Source of the DNA: Mucilaginibacter sp. SG564
Lineage (GTDB): Bacteria; Bacteroidota; Bacteroidia; Sphingobacteriales; Sphingobacteriaceae
Length of the DNA: 64,000 nt
Direction: 5' to 3'
Assembly (NCBI RefSeq): GCF_013149275.1
Contig: NZ_JABGNA010000003.1
Coordinates: 434,001-498,000 of the forward strand
Part shown: positions 35,401-43,874 of the stretch, piece after piece
How the letters are laid out: the number at the start of each line of letters is the position of its first letter
Numbering within the stretch: the stretch's first letter is position 1
Made by a program: the position numbers and the translations under genes
The notes under the pieces: generated by a model
Seen by the model: only the letters and a program-made list of their open reading frames with translations
Database searches by the model: none
Told to the model about the DNA's origin: nothing

Positions 35401-35669
35401 AACATTCTTACTGTGATTGATTTACCAGCTTCTATCTTTAAGGTAAATCTTCCCGATGTATTGGCCGATACACCAGAAGCTGAACCTGTTAAAACAATAG
35501 ATGCACCGGGCAGTGGGCCACTGGCGTCTTTAACTAAACCAGCTACGGTAACCTGGTTACCGGGGTTTTTAGCGTCTTGGGCATGCAATACAGGCATTCC
35601 CAACACCAACAGGATTGGAATGATGCACGTATAGTAAAGGAATTTTTTTTTGTAGAAAAAATTGATCAT
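32415..35669 (-). CDS. SusC/RagA-family TonB-dependent transporter
   Basis: A 1084-residue outer-membrane protein. After a signal (ending VLHAQ) come a carboxypeptidase-regulatory-like domain (VAGLVKDASGPLPGASIVLT), the TonB box region and plug (VVVIGYQQVSRRSVSAAITS, LLQGRVAGLNVQNFSGEPG, GPLYVIDGVPQS, DILKDASAAAIYGSRGANGV) and a large barrel ending KKYTLGVDVSF. It imports glycan fragments with its SusD partner, energised by TonB. It is the first gene of the operon, downstream of an array of LacI-type operators. Confidence 0.97.
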   Translation of the reverse strand: MINFFYKKKFLYYTCIIPILLVLGMPVLHAQDAKNPGNQVTVAGLVKDASGPLPGASIVLTGSASGVSANTSGRFTLKIEAGKSITVRMLGYEAQTIKITESNTNLIVVLKTDQKVLKDVVVIGYQQVSRRSVSAAITSVDPKTIADIPTPTFDALLQGRVAGLNVQNFSGEPGVRSNVVLRGNTSVSRSIDNNTGSASGKASLARAISGPLYVIDGVPQSTEDIAAINYGTGTGTDVLAGIPINDIDNIDILKDASAAAIYGSRGANGVIIITTKKGTAGKTRINFSTYHGITDQPKLDKVLVGAEETRAKLALINHYGNYANLKNIPQILTDTLNPAFNNANDYRSGIYQTGKVDNYELSISGGNDMITYRYGLNYYNEDGIIKKTGLQRYALNSTVGINVSPKLKISTQIRFYRVDRPTSLSDLSGNVNPFTGGYYANSPLPPSNLYLGQANKDFLYGSSNVSTDANTNNSITISPTIDWRINDHWLFNTVISYESAGSRRDAYTPGVVRQSGLGYASSFVDNSANYLMSNNIQFSTTLNKIHHINVLLGQNTEYHTYRATDAEADGIPNDQISVVKVLNKSNSNAYSDLIESGIQTGFLRFNYDFKGRYLLSAVFNADASSKFGPGKRVGYFPSVSAGWIISDEPFMKSTKNWLTLFKLRASYGIAGRQPDSGDNYLSFNTYTIGAGSFTGSSSPQTGQNLSNTYNGIAAIAPNFNGGLSNKNLTWEHSKQANIGVDLTFLDGRFNFVADAYVKNTSQGIFSLNLPVTTGYTTIVTNSIGTQNRGLEASFIAHYFNPKSAFQWETDFNIAYNQNEITSLPNGGRDIYLDKFVLRQGQPINEFNLFQQTGVYKTDKDVPVNPVTGGVLNFYGYPFKGGDPIWKDSNGDGVLDQTDYVPAGNPNPKFTGGFNNIFSYKNWSVSVFCTFTLGRDIYNDYLVGKLSHLVPTDDGNSDPYHDITNNAFPDLSGINYWQNPGDNAKYPSLSSVSGTRYKYAAVSSAWVENGSYLRVKTVSLSYTFNPAVLKNLHLSRLRVYGMVDNLHIFQKSNVPDAEEVDAFGIYNGSGYPIPKKYTLGVDVSF

Positions 35670-35830
35670 AATTTTTAATTAAATGAACAGTTAATGATTG
35701 TTTTGACCATAGAGATGCCATGGCAAATACGTAATAAGGAATTCTGGCAGCGGGTTGCTACCTGCTTTTAAATGCTAAGTCTTTGTTTCTTCATGCAGTT
35801 GAATTAAGTTAAACAATAAGTTAATAAAAG

Positions 35831-35848
35831 TGATAAAACGTTTTATCA
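35831..35848. promoter_or_regulatory. LacI-type operator 1 (perfect)
   Basis: TGATAAAACGTTTTATCA is an 18-base perfect palindrome with the central CG typical of LacI-family sites, 162 bases upstream of the SusC start. Confidence 0.8.
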
Positions 35849-35927
35849 AAAATGACATAACAAGCCCTACCCGGTAGTATACCACCAATTTAAAATACGC
35901 TCGTTGGCTTAATTAAGCTTTAAAGCA

Positions 35928-35943
35928 ATAAAACGTTTACCAA
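35928..35943. promoter_or_regulatory. LacI-type operator 2 (imperfect)
   Basis: ATAAAACGTTTACCA keeps the AAACGTTT core with a diverged left arm; 97 bases from operator 1. The stretch between is plain AT-rich sequence. Confidence 0.55.
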
Positions 35944-36040
35944 AAAATAAACCTGTAAGCTGTTTCCCAATTTATATACGCACAACAGCCTAATAAAACA
36001 AACAGTGTTTTTCGTCTCAACAAAAAACCTTAGAAAGGCA

Positions 36041-36060
36041 TTGATAAAACGTTTTATCAA
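36041..36060. promoter_or_regulatory. LacI-type operator 3 (perfect)
   Basis: TTGATAAAACGTTTTATCAA is a 20-base perfect palindrome with the same core as operator 1. Confidence 0.8.
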
Positions 36061-36064
36061 TACG

Positions 36065-36122
36065 AAAATGTTTTACTTTGATAGATAGAATAATCAAATA
36101 TAAGATAGTAAAATGTTTTACC
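36065..36122. promoter_or_regulatory. LacI-type half-sites 4 and 5 (TG centre)
   Basis: GAAAATGTTTTAC near 36064-36076 and GTAAAATGTTTTAC at 36108-36121 keep the palindrome with TG instead of CG in the centre. They lie nearest the LacI gene. The rest of the 647-base gap 35670-36316 is AT-rich with no gene seen. Confidence 0.5.
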
Positions 36123-36316
36123 AAATTTATATCACATTTTTTATCAAAAAACTTTATTTATTTCAATAAATTCATCAATAATGCCATAAAAAATAAAAAA
36201 TGGCAATAATAAAAACAAACCTTTAGCTTTTTGACTGCCATTAGCCACAAAAAATTTGAATATTCTTAAAACAGAAAGGGTTTATAAGTGTAAAAATCTT
36301 ACTTTTTCACTAAATT

Positions 36317-37342
36317 TTATTTTTTTGTTACGGTCGACCCACGTTCAATGAGTTTAGATGGTATCTGATATTTAATTTTTGACACGTCTCCCTTTTCCCC
36401 TCCCATTTGTGCCAATAAAAGGTCAATAGCCGACTTTGCTATCTCATAAGTGGGCTGTTGTATAGTTGTGATCCCGGGCGGGTACAAACTAAATATTTCA
36501 TTATCATCAAAACTGATCATGGCCAGGTCATGCGGAATATTTAGCTCAAGTTGCTTGATACTTTCTAATCCCATTGTACCTAAATAGTTTGTTGTAAAAA
36601 AAACAGCATCCATCTGTTTCTGTTGTTGTATAAAAGCCTTTACGGAGTTTATAGCTTTATCCTTATCGGTATCAAAAGGCAATTTAAATACTAGTTTTTT
36701 ATCCTCTTTTATATTATTGGCTTTTAAGGCATCTTTATATCCGCGTGTGCGATCCTGTAATTGGATCAGGTCAAGATCAGCTGTTATTAAGCCAATTTTT
36801 TTATATCCGGCTTTTAATAGATGATCAACCGCATTAAAAGCGCTACCATGATTATCAACCAGCACATGGGGGATATCCAAGTCCGGAAAATAGCCATCTA
36901 TTAATACTACAGGCTTTTCATTCGCTATCAAATTTTGTATATCCTTTTCCAGTCCCTTCATGGGGGTCACGATATAACCATCTACTAATTGCTGCGAAAG
37001 CATTCTGATCACATCCTTTCCCTTCTGGATGTTATTATTAGTACTACAGTAAATAATCCTGTATCCTTCCTTTTCGGCTTCTTCTTCTATTACTTTGGCC
37101 ATTGCTCCAAAAAAAGGACCTCCAATGGTTTCAACTACGAGGCCGATTACTTTTGAAACACCGGTACGAAGGCCTACTGCCATCCGGTTGGGTTCATATC
37201 CATTTTTGGCTGCTACGTCTAATATTTTTTTAGTTATCTCTTTACTAATACGCCCTTTGCCATTTAAAACAAATGACACAGTTGTAATGGAGGTATTGGT
37301 AAGTTTTGCGATATCCTTTATGGATATTTTTTTATTTATCAT
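36317..37342 (-). CDS. LacI-family transcriptional regulator
   Basis: A 341-residue regulator. The N-terminal helix-turn-helix ISIKDIAKLTNTSITTVSFV (residues 6-25) and hinge helix (PNRMAVGLR) are followed by a periplasmic-binding-protein-like sugar domain (IGLVVETIGGPFFGAMAKVI, HVLVDNHGSAFNAVDHLL, FDDNEIFSLYPPGITTIQQP). It probably represses the adjacent SusCD operon, where five palindromes of LacI type are present, and is likely relieved by a mannose- or glycan-derived inducer. Its own start faces the permease gene; weak matches to the operator core near 37483 (TTAAACGTTG) could be coincidence. Confidence 0.93.
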   Translation of the reverse strand: MINKKISIKDIAKLTNTSITTVSFVLNGKGRISKEITKKILDVAAKNGYEPNRMAVGLRTGVSKVIGLVVETIGGPFFGAMAKVIEEEAEKEGYRIIYCSTNNNIQKGKDVIRMLSQQLVDGYIVTPMKGLEKDIQNLIANEKPVVLIDGYFPDLDIPHVLVDNHGSAFNAVDHLLKAGYKKIGLITADLDLIQLQDRTRGYKDALKANNIKEDKKLVFKLPFDTDKDKAINSVKAFIQQQKQMDAVFFTTNYLGTMGLESIKQLELNIPHDLAMISFDDNEIFSLYPPGITTIQQPTYEIAKSAIDLLLAQMGGEKGDVSKIKYQIPSKLIERGSTVTKK

Positions 37343-37628
37343 TATACGTGGATCTCTCGTGATTTTTAGGTTTATCGTATTATCAGCAACAAATTAAGCA
37401 AATACCAGATTTATCAAAAATAAAAATTTATAACAATGCTGGCACACTTATTATTTTATTGTACCGGGCTCCGCAGCATTACCTTAAACGTTGTTTTTCT
37501 ATAAATAATATACCGCTTATTGGGTGAAGCCCTTTTTTAGTAATGTGGGCATAATTAATAAATATGCTTAAATTAACCTTCTGAATAAAAACCCTCTTTA
37601 ATACTAAACATTGGTATATAAAAACGTT

Positions 37629-38966
37629 ATGAGCATTACGCCCAAACTTACCCGTTTTGATCTTTCTATGATCGTTATCAGCCTGGTGATAGGCATGGGT
37701 ATTTTTGCAACACCTGGCGAAGTAGCCATCAGTTCAAGTAACCCTTACCTGTATTTTGGCGCCTGGTTTTTTGGGGGTGCCGTTAGTTTATGCGGGGCCC
37801 TTACGTTTGCCGAAATAGGTGCACGCTACCCTACTACCGGTGGATTTTACAAGGTTTTTTCCTATTGTTTTCACCCGGCATTTGCTTTTATGATCAACTG
37901 GATACTGGTGATCAGTAATGCTGCTTCTGTAGCTGCAGTAGCTCTTATTGGCGCTGAGTATATAAACCCTGTAATTATGCCCAAAAGCCTGCAAAATGAT
38001 TTGGGTATCAAGATCATGACCATCACATCGGTACTCATTCTATATATCATTAATTTCCTGGGAATTAAAATGAGTGCCAGGACGCAAAATGTGCTTACAA
38101 TATTTAAAATAAGCATGATCCTGATTCTTTGTACCGCGGTATTTAAAAGTCACATAGCCCCAGGAGCTTATAGGGTTATTGTACCACCCGATGATAATAA
38201 TTATAATTTGAGTGCGTTCGGGATAAGCCTGGTTGCCGTATTCTTCACTTATGGTGGCTATCAACAAACTATTAACTTTGGAGGAGATATCATTAATGCC
38301 AAGCGTAACATCCCTAAAGCCATTTTCACTGGGATGATAACCGTTATATTTCTATATCTGCTAATCAACTTTGCTTATTATTCGGTCCTGGGCATAAAAG
38401 GTTTGCAGCATAAAACCGCGTTGGCCGCTACCCTTGCGGGCGCTATTTTTGGTTCGGTTGGCTATAAAATCATTTCATTGCTGATGTTTGTTTCGGTGCT
38501 TGCTTTCATTAACGTTAATATCATGGCCAATCCGCGGGTTTATTATGCCATGGCCGAAGATGGAATTTTACCCCATCGTTTCAAGCGCGTTAACCAGCAA
38601 ACACAAGTACAAGAATTTGGCCTGAGCTTTTTTGTAGTGGCGGTCCTCCTTATACTATTTTTTATAAGTTCATTTCAAAAGATACTCAGTTACGTGATGT
38701 TTTTTGATACCATCGGACTTTCCACAGCGGCAGTTACTATTTTTATTTTAAGAAAAAAAACCAAGCATCTTGACAGAACAGGTATTTATACCATAAAATG
38801 GTATCCTGTAATCCCTATTATTTTTATAGTTGCTTATTGGTTTGTTACCGTAAGTATCTTTATTGAAAACCCCATGGCTGCGTTTATATGCCTTTGTGCG
38901 TTTGTTACCGGTCTTATTATATATTTTATTACTAAAAACAGGCAGAACACCATTATAATACCTTAA
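37629..38966 (+). CDS. Amino-acid permease, APC superfamily
   Basis: A 445-residue inner-membrane protein with about 12 helices. It begins MSITPKLTRFDLSMIVISLVIGMGIFATPGEVAI, the APC transporter start with its GxGIF substrate motif, followed by FAEIGARYPTTGGFYKVFSYC and VYYAMAEDGILPHRFKRVN. TTG at 37611 would add six residues; ATG at 37629 is preferred. Its stop is two bases from the start of the PLP enzyme gene, so the two form an operon, suggesting uptake of a sulfur-containing or beta/gamma-substituted amino acid for that enzyme. Confidence 0.9.
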   Translation: MSITPKLTRFDLSMIVISLVIGMGIFATPGEVAISSSNPYLYFGAWFFGGAVSLCGALTFAEIGARYPTTGGFYKVFSYCFHPAFAFMINWILVISNAASVAAVALIGAEYINPVIMPKSLQNDLGIKIMTITSVLILYIINFLGIKMSARTQNVLTIFKISMILILCTAVFKSHIAPGAYRVIVPPDDNNYNLSAFGISLVAVFFTYGGYQQTINFGGDIINAKRNIPKAIFTGMITVIFLYLLINFAYYSVLGIKGLQHKTALAATLAGAIFGSVGYKIISLLMFVSVLAFINVNIMANPRVYYAMAEDGILPHRFKRVNQQTQVQEFGLSFFVVAVLLILFFISSFQKILSYVMFFDTIGLSTAAVTIFILRKKTKHLDRTGIYTIKWYPVIPIIFIVAYWFVTVSIFIENPMAAFICLCAFVTGLIIYFITKNRQNTIIIP

Positions 38967-38968
38967 CT

Positions 38969-40129
38969 ATGGAGCTTTCATTTATATTAAATGAATTGGG
39001 GGAAGAAAGAGAAAATTACTTCAACGCGGTTTCGCCACCCATCATACAATCAAGTAATTTCACCTTTAATACGGTTACGGCGTTGAGACAGGCTATGGCC
39101 GATGAATTTGATACCAATTTGTATTCAAGGGGGCAAAATCCAACATTGAGTATATTGCGAAAAAAGCTGGCCGCCCTTGATGGCGCGGATGATGCTTTGA
39201 TATTTAGCAGTGGTATTGGAGCCATAAGTGTTCCGCTACTTGCGTTGTTAAAATCCGGTGATCATATTGTGGCTGTCGAAAGCCCCTACAGCTGGACAAT
39301 AAAGCTATTCAAAGAGCTTTTACCTAAATTTGGCATAAACACCACTTTTATTGATGGTACTGTTTATGAAAATTTTGAAACAGCTGTTACTCCTCAAACA
39401 CGATTGATCTTTTTAGAAAGCCCTAACACTTTTAGTTACGAATTACAGGACATCAAAAAGGTCGCGGCATTTGCCAGGTTGCGGGGTATTATATCCATGA
39501 TCGATAACAGTTACTGCAGCCCCATATACCAGCAACCCATCAATATGGGTATCGATCTGGTGGCTCAATCGGCCACCAAATACATCGGAGGGCATTCAGA
39601 TGTTGTAGCAGGCGTATTAACTGGGAGTAAGGAGTTGATCAGACATATATTTGACCATGAATTCATGAACTTGGGTCCTGCTATTTCGCCTCACTCTGCA
39701 TGGTTATTGTTAAGAGGACTAAGAACCCTGCCCCTACGTTTACAACGTAGCTTTGAAAGTACAGGAATTATTACGCAATGGTTACAAAACCAGGAACACA
39801 TACAACAGGTGATATGGCCTTTCAGTGCAGGATTTAAACAAACACAACTGGCGCACGAACAAATGCAGGGTTGCGGCGGGTTATTTAGTTTTAGTTTAAA
39901 AAATTCTTCATTTAAAAAAATAGAAGCGTTTTGCAATAACCTGCAGCATATATTGCTGGCTGTTTCCTGGGGCGGGCACGAAAGTTTGATATTGCCATCA
40001 ATAGCATCTATTTCAGAGCAGGAATATGAGGCAACTGATGAGCGCCTTCAACTGATCAGGATGTATGTAGGTTTAGAAGATACTGAGTATCTTATTCAAG
40101 ATCTTAAGCAGGCATTAGCTAAAATTTGA
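38969..40129 (+). CDS. Cys/Met-metabolism PLP-dependent enzyme
   Basis: A 386-residue fold-type I PLP enzyme of the cystathionine synthase/lyase and methionine gamma-lyase group. Features: YSRGQNPTLSILRKKLAALDG (the YSR phosphate-binding segment), FSSGIGAISVPLLALLKSGD, SMIDNSYCSPIYQQP with the cofactor Asp, and SATKYIGGHSD with the Schiff-base Lys204. The exact reaction cannot be fixed from sequence; C-S bond cleavage is likely. Coupled to the upstream permease. Confidence 0.88.
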   Translation: MELSFILNELGEERENYFNAVSPPIIQSSNFTFNTVTALRQAMADEFDTNLYSRGQNPTLSILRKKLAALDGADDALIFSSGIGAISVPLLALLKSGDHIVAVESPYSWTIKLFKELLPKFGINTTFIDGTVYENFETAVTPQTRLIFLESPNTFSYELQDIKKVAAFARLRGIISMIDNSYCSPIYQQPINMGIDLVAQSATKYIGGHSDVVAGVLTGSKELIRHIFDHEFMNLGPAISPHSAWLLLRGLRTLPLRLQRSFESTGIITQWLQNQEHIQQVIWPFSAGFKQTQLAHEQMQGCGGLFSFSLKNSSFKKIEAFCNNLQHILLAVSWGGHESLILPSIASISEQEYEATDERLQLIRMYVGLEDTEYLIQDLKQALAKI

Positions 40130-40165
40130 TTTTGTTAAACAATCAGTAATTTACCCTAAATCATA

Positions 40166-40942
40166 TCAGCTTGCCAGATCATGTCTTAAAAAAGCTTCCC
40201 ATGTTACCCGTCCATAACTATTAGTTGGCCAAATATTATTCTCAGACCGGTACCTGTCATATTCTTCACTTTGGAACGGCCGTACTTTTAGTTCATCCTT
40301 GCGCCTAAGTACATGGAGATATGTTTTTGCCATTTCTTCAAATTTAAGCAGTTCGGGTCCTCCTACTCCACGAACCAGGCCTACAGGTTCCCGCTGAGCT
40401 ACGTCGATTAGCAATGTCGCAGCTTCTTTTACTTCTATTGATTGAAAATGCATGCCATCAGGTATAGCCAGCGTTCCATTTTCCTTATCCAATGTTTTTA
40501 AAATAGAGAGTACATAATTATGGAACTGAGTAGTGCGTAAAACTGAGAATGGGATCCCGCTGGCCGCTATCATTTGCTCTACCCTTATTTTGGTTTGATA
40601 ATAAGAGTAATTACTTTTATCAACATTAATGATAGAAATGTAAACAAAATGCAGGGTTTTATCGCGGTCTATCACATTCAATAAATTTTGCGTTCCCTTG
40701 ATATCCACACTTTGCGTGTCCTTAGGGTTACTCGCACAATGAATAATAATATCGGCATCCTGCGTGGCTTCTTCCAAACCCCTGTTTGAGGCCAGATCGC
40801 CTTTTATCAGCAGTACGCCTGCCGGGACAACGGCGTTCTTCTTTGAGCTTAATACACTAACTCTATAATTAATAGATAGCAACTGATCTACAACTTCTCT
40901 TCCCAGCAGGCCGGTACCCCCTGTCACTAATACATTCTTCAT
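40166..40942 (-). CDS. NAD(P)-dependent atypical SDR (NmrA-like)
   Basis: A 258-residue protein with the N-terminal dinucleotide motif VLVTGGTGLLGREV (GxxGxxG), then GDLASNRGLEEATQDADIII and HFVYISIINVDKSNYSYYQT, followed by SGIPFSVLRTTQFHNYVLS. It resembles NmrA/NAD(P)-binding reductase-like proteins that sense or modify oxidised cofactors. The catalytic Ser-Tyr-Lys arrangement is not clear (YSYYQTKIRVEQ is present). Next to an NTF2-like gene 53 bases upstream on the same strand; the two probably form an operon. Confidence 0.8.
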   Translation of the reverse strand: MKNVLVTGGTGLLGREVVDQLLSINYRVSVLSSKKNAVVPAGVLLIKGDLASNRGLEEATQDADIIIHCASNPKDTQSVDIKGTQNLLNVIDRDKTLHFVYISIINVDKSNYSYYQTKIRVEQMIAASGIPFSVLRTTQFHNYVLSILKTLDKENGTLAIPDGMHFQSIEVKEAATLLIDVAQREPVGLVRGVGGPELLKFEEMAKTYLHVLRRKDELKVRPFQSEEYDRYRSENNIWPTNSYGRVTWEAFLRHDLAS

Positions 40943-40995
40943 CTGTTAAGCTTTTGTAATAAATAATTAATAAGGTATAGGTTTGATGAATTATT

Positions 40996-41364
40996 TTAGT
41001 TTTTATTTGATTGCTCCAAAACAGGTCGGGGATCAAATATTACCCTGAACGAGTTTATTTTGCCATCATTAACCTGGTACCACCCGCAACTGAATATGGT
41101 GATATGTCCCATATCAATATCATAAAACAAACAAACATCATCTCCTTCGGCAATGGTTTTTTTCAGATCATACTTAAACTTCATTTTCTGCATGTCGTTC
41201 ATATATGCATCTGCCCCATCCCGCGTACCTAATACACCTTTAAAGGTCATATCTGTTGCTAAATATTTGCGGGCAGCAGCAAAGTCTTCTTTATTCATCG
41301 CCTCTATAAAAGCCATTACTACTTCCCTGGCATTTTTGGTTGATTTTGCTGTATCACTTTCCAT
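40996..41364 (-). CDS. NTF2/SnoaL-like protein
   Basis: A 122-residue NTF2-like small protein: NAREVVMAFIEAMNKEDFAA as first helix, YLATDMTFKGVLGTRDGADA and ITIFSCGWYQVNDGKINSFR as later strands. It may be an isomerase, a dehydratase or a ligand-binding protein. No catalytic residue was identified with confidence. It is upstream of the SDR gene. Confidence 0.8.
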   Translation of the reverse strand: MESDTAKSTKNAREVVMAFIEAMNKEDFAAARKYLATDMTFKGVLGTRDGADAYMNDMQKMKFKYDLKKTIAEGDDVCLFYDIDMGHITIFSCGWYQVNDGKINSFRVIFDPRPVLEQSNKN

Positions 41365-41855
41365 ATTATTATTCAGATCAATCGTTATTATATAATAATA
41401 AATAAAACAACCTTAATGTTTTCATAAATAACAAAAAGCCACAGGGTTTATGGAACGCAGTAAATAAGGAGTAATAAACGTTTTCGCCTTATAACCTTGT
41501 TAGTTTAATGTAGACATGGTTTCTACAAGGTTTTCGCAAAAAATATATGCCTATTCTGATTCTTTTTATCTTTTAATTAACTGCATTTGTATTTCTGAAG
41601 GCTGAACTCATTATCAAACTTAGATTATCCTTTTTTTAAACCTTATATGAAATTTAAACTATTATTAATTGTGGTTGTGGCCTATTGCTACAATTGCCCG
41701 CTTATGCTAAAACCTTGTTTTTAACCAGCCGGTCGGGGCTATATTCTGTTAATTTACAGTAGCGAGAAAAATTTCAGTGATCATTGTCCAGTTTTCGTTT
41801 GCTCGTTCGTATCTATAGTAACAAACAGGAAAAACGAATTTTAAAGCATACCACC
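41365..41855. other. Noncoding gap with a short inverted repeat and a tiny frame
   Basis: This 491-base gap holds an inverted repeat (AACCTTGT near 41494 and ACAAGGTT near 41527) and a 25-codon frame at 41647-41724 starting MKFKLLLIVVVAYCYN, which looks like a lone signal peptide with no body. No gene was assigned. Confidence 0.4.
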
Positions 41856-42179
41856 ATGATCATTGTAAAAGTTAACTATACCGTAAAACAGGAATTTGCT
41901 GCACAGAACCAGGAAAACATCCAATTATTTTTAAAGGATCTTCAGCAAATGAACCATCCCGATTTCAGATACAATGTTTACCAGGGACCGGATGGAAAAA
42001 CATTCACCCACTTATCGCATTTCAAAACCGAGGCGATACAGCAAATAGTTTTGAATGTACCCTCATTTAAGTATTTCCAGCAGCAACGGGACAATAGTGG
42101 TCTGGAAGCACAGCCCCAACTAGAAGTGATGGACCTGATAGGCTCATCTGCCTGCATTTTCGATTGGCCGGTTTTTTAA
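41856..42179 (+). CDS. Small dimeric alpha/beta-barrel-like protein
   Basis: A 107-residue protein, MIIVKVNYTVKQEFAAQNQE and onward, with an alternating strand/helix pattern (FLKDLQQMNHPDFRYNVYQG; FTHLSHFKTEAIQQIV) that resembles antibiotic-biosynthesis-monooxygenase-like or stress-response dimeric barrels. No catalytic motif is evident. A longer frame from TTG at 41784 adds 24 poorly conserved-looking residues; the ATG at 41856 is preferred. A terminator follows. Confidence 0.6.
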   Translation: MIIVKVNYTVKQEFAAQNQENIQLFLKDLQQMNHPDFRYNVYQGPDGKTFTHLSHFKTEAIQQIVLNVPSFKYFQQQRDNSGLEAQPQLEVMDLIGSSACIFDWPVF

Positions 42180-42199
42180 ATAAGAGTTGTTTACTATAA

Positions 42200-42240
42200 A
42201 AAAGCCCCATTGCCATAATGATGGCGACGGGGCTTTTAAA
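42200..42240. terminator. Bidirectional terminator
   Basis: AAAAAGCCCCATTGCCAT and ATGGCGACGGGGCTTTT pair with few mismatches between the small-barrel gene and the convergent M28 gene. Confidence 0.85.
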
Positions 42241-42264
42241 TTTTGGCGAATATTTCTTTCAGGC

Positions 42265-43827
42265 TTACTTATCCAATCCACCCCTTCGGGTAGCTTTAAC
42301 CTGCACGGGCCATTTAATGCCTTCCGTTTTTGTATTGGTGGTTTTAGCCGGATCTTCGCTGGCCATATAGGCCAAAATAGCGGCCAGTATGGCGTTATTC
42401 TTCAGATCGTCGAAAACTACCTTATCATACGTATCGCGGTTAGTATGCCAGGTATAAGAACCGTACGACCAGTTTAGCGAGCTCAACGAAAAACCAGGGG
42501 CGCCAACGGCTACAAACGAAGCAAAATCAGAGCCACCACCGCCAGGCTGACCCGGGAAGTTGGTTTTGATGCGGTTTTTGATAGTATCGGGTACGGCCTC
42601 CAGCCAACGGGTTAAATAATCCTTAGCCTCCACAAAACCCTGTCCCGATAAGTTTACAACCCTTCCGGTGCCATTGTCCTGGTTAAACAGGGCTTGCAGG
42701 TTCTGTACAATTTCGGGGTGATCCTCCACAAAAGCGCGCGAGCCGTTCAGGCCCTCTTCTTCGCTGCCCCAATGGCCAACTAATATGGTACGTTTCGGGT
42801 GAGGGTAATATTTTTTCAGCAAGCGCATAGCCTCCATCATGGTCAGCGTTCCGGTGCCATTATCTGTAGCGCCGGTGCCACCATCCCAGGAATCAAAGTG
42901 GGCAGATAACATCACATATTCGTTAGGTTTTTCGCTGCCTTTTATTTCGGCAATGGTGTTAAAGGTAGGTACTACACCCAGTTCTTTCGACTCAGTATGC
43001 ATGCTGATCACCGGCTTGCCACCCGATTCACTCAGCCTGTATAACATACCATAATCTTCCAGGGCGATATCAACCGTAGGGACTATTTTGGTATAAGCGC
43101 CAAATATTTTATCCACTCCAAAACCAGCCGACCAGTTATTGGTCAATATGCCAGCAGCACCGGCTTTTTCAAGCGCTACAGGTAGTGTGCGGGTGGTATA
43201 GCCCGTTTTGCTGATGCGTTTACGCCAGGCATCAGTAGCGGCTGTGCGTTCGGCTTTCATCTTATCAAATGATTCTTTAAGGGCAAATTCCTGCCAGTTA
43301 TAGTCGGGCCGGCCGGTTGGCTGGCACATGGATATCATTACAAATTTGCCTTTTACGTTGGGCAGCCATTGCGCAAAAGCTACAGAATCTGCCAGATCCG
43401 GAAGGATGATTACCTCGGCACTTACCGTCTTTTTCCCCATACCCGGGCTCCAGGCAAGTTGGGTGCCTTCCAATGATTTTACACGTGGCGATATCATGTC
43501 AATGTGCGAGATACCCCGCTCCCATCCACGCCATTCGCCCCATTTTTCGTTATGGGCATCTATATTCCAGGTTTTATATTTGGCTACCGCCCAGTCATTA
43601 GCCTGTTTCATTTGGGGTGTGCCCACCAAACGGGGACCGATGCCGTCAAAAAGTTCATGGGCCAGTTTTTCGAGCTGCGAGTTATTGGTTTCTTCCTGCA
43701 TAATGCCGTCGATGACCGCTTTGCTGGATTGTGCCTGGCTTATACCGCTGCAAAGCAGGGCACTTACCATTAACGGAATGGCTTTACGCCAACAATTAGT
43801 GAGTAGATTAAGATCAGTTGTTTTCAT
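42265..43827 (-). CDS. M28-family metallopeptidase
   Basis: A 520-residue secreted or periplasmic peptidase with a signal-like N-terminus (about 15-33). A PA-like insert lies before the catalytic domain, which supplies zinc ligands H310 and D322 (SAHFDSWDGGTGATDNG), the Glu pair 356-357 (GSEEEGLNG), D384 (FNQDNGTG) and H461 (YTWHTNRDTYD). The length agrees with Bacteroidota M28 peptidases that act as aminopeptidases or carboxypeptidases. It stands alone between repeats on one side and a convergent gene on the other. Confidence 0.92.
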   Translation of the reverse strand: MKTTDLNLLTNCWRKAIPLMVSALLCSGISQAQSSKAVIDGIMQEETNNSQLEKLAHELFDGIGPRLVGTPQMKQANDWAVAKYKTWNIDAHNEKWGEWRGWERGISHIDMISPRVKSLEGTQLAWSPGMGKKTVSAEVIILPDLADSVAFAQWLPNVKGKFVMISMCQPTGRPDYNWQEFALKESFDKMKAERTAATDAWRKRISKTGYTTRTLPVALEKAGAAGILTNNWSAGFGVDKIFGAYTKIVPTVDIALEDYGMLYRLSESGGKPVISMHTESKELGVVPTFNTIAEIKGSEKPNEYVMLSAHFDSWDGGTGATDNGTGTLTMMEAMRLLKKYYPHPKRTILVGHWGSEEEGLNGSRAFVEDHPEIVQNLQALFNQDNGTGRVVNLSGQGFVEAKDYLTRWLEAVPDTIKNRIKTNFPGQPGGGGSDFASFVAVGAPGFSLSSLNWSYGSYTWHTNRDTYDKVVFDDLKNNAILAAILAYMASEDPAKTTNTKTEGIKWPVQVKATRRGGLDK

Positions 43828-43874
43828 GAACCTAATTTATAAAAATTGAACGGCCCTTTATAATTTTGTTCTGT

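Noticed and set aside
41647..41724. 25-codon frame resembling a signal peptide
   Set aside because: It has no mature part and no promoter; it could be a remnant of a secreted protein or chance.
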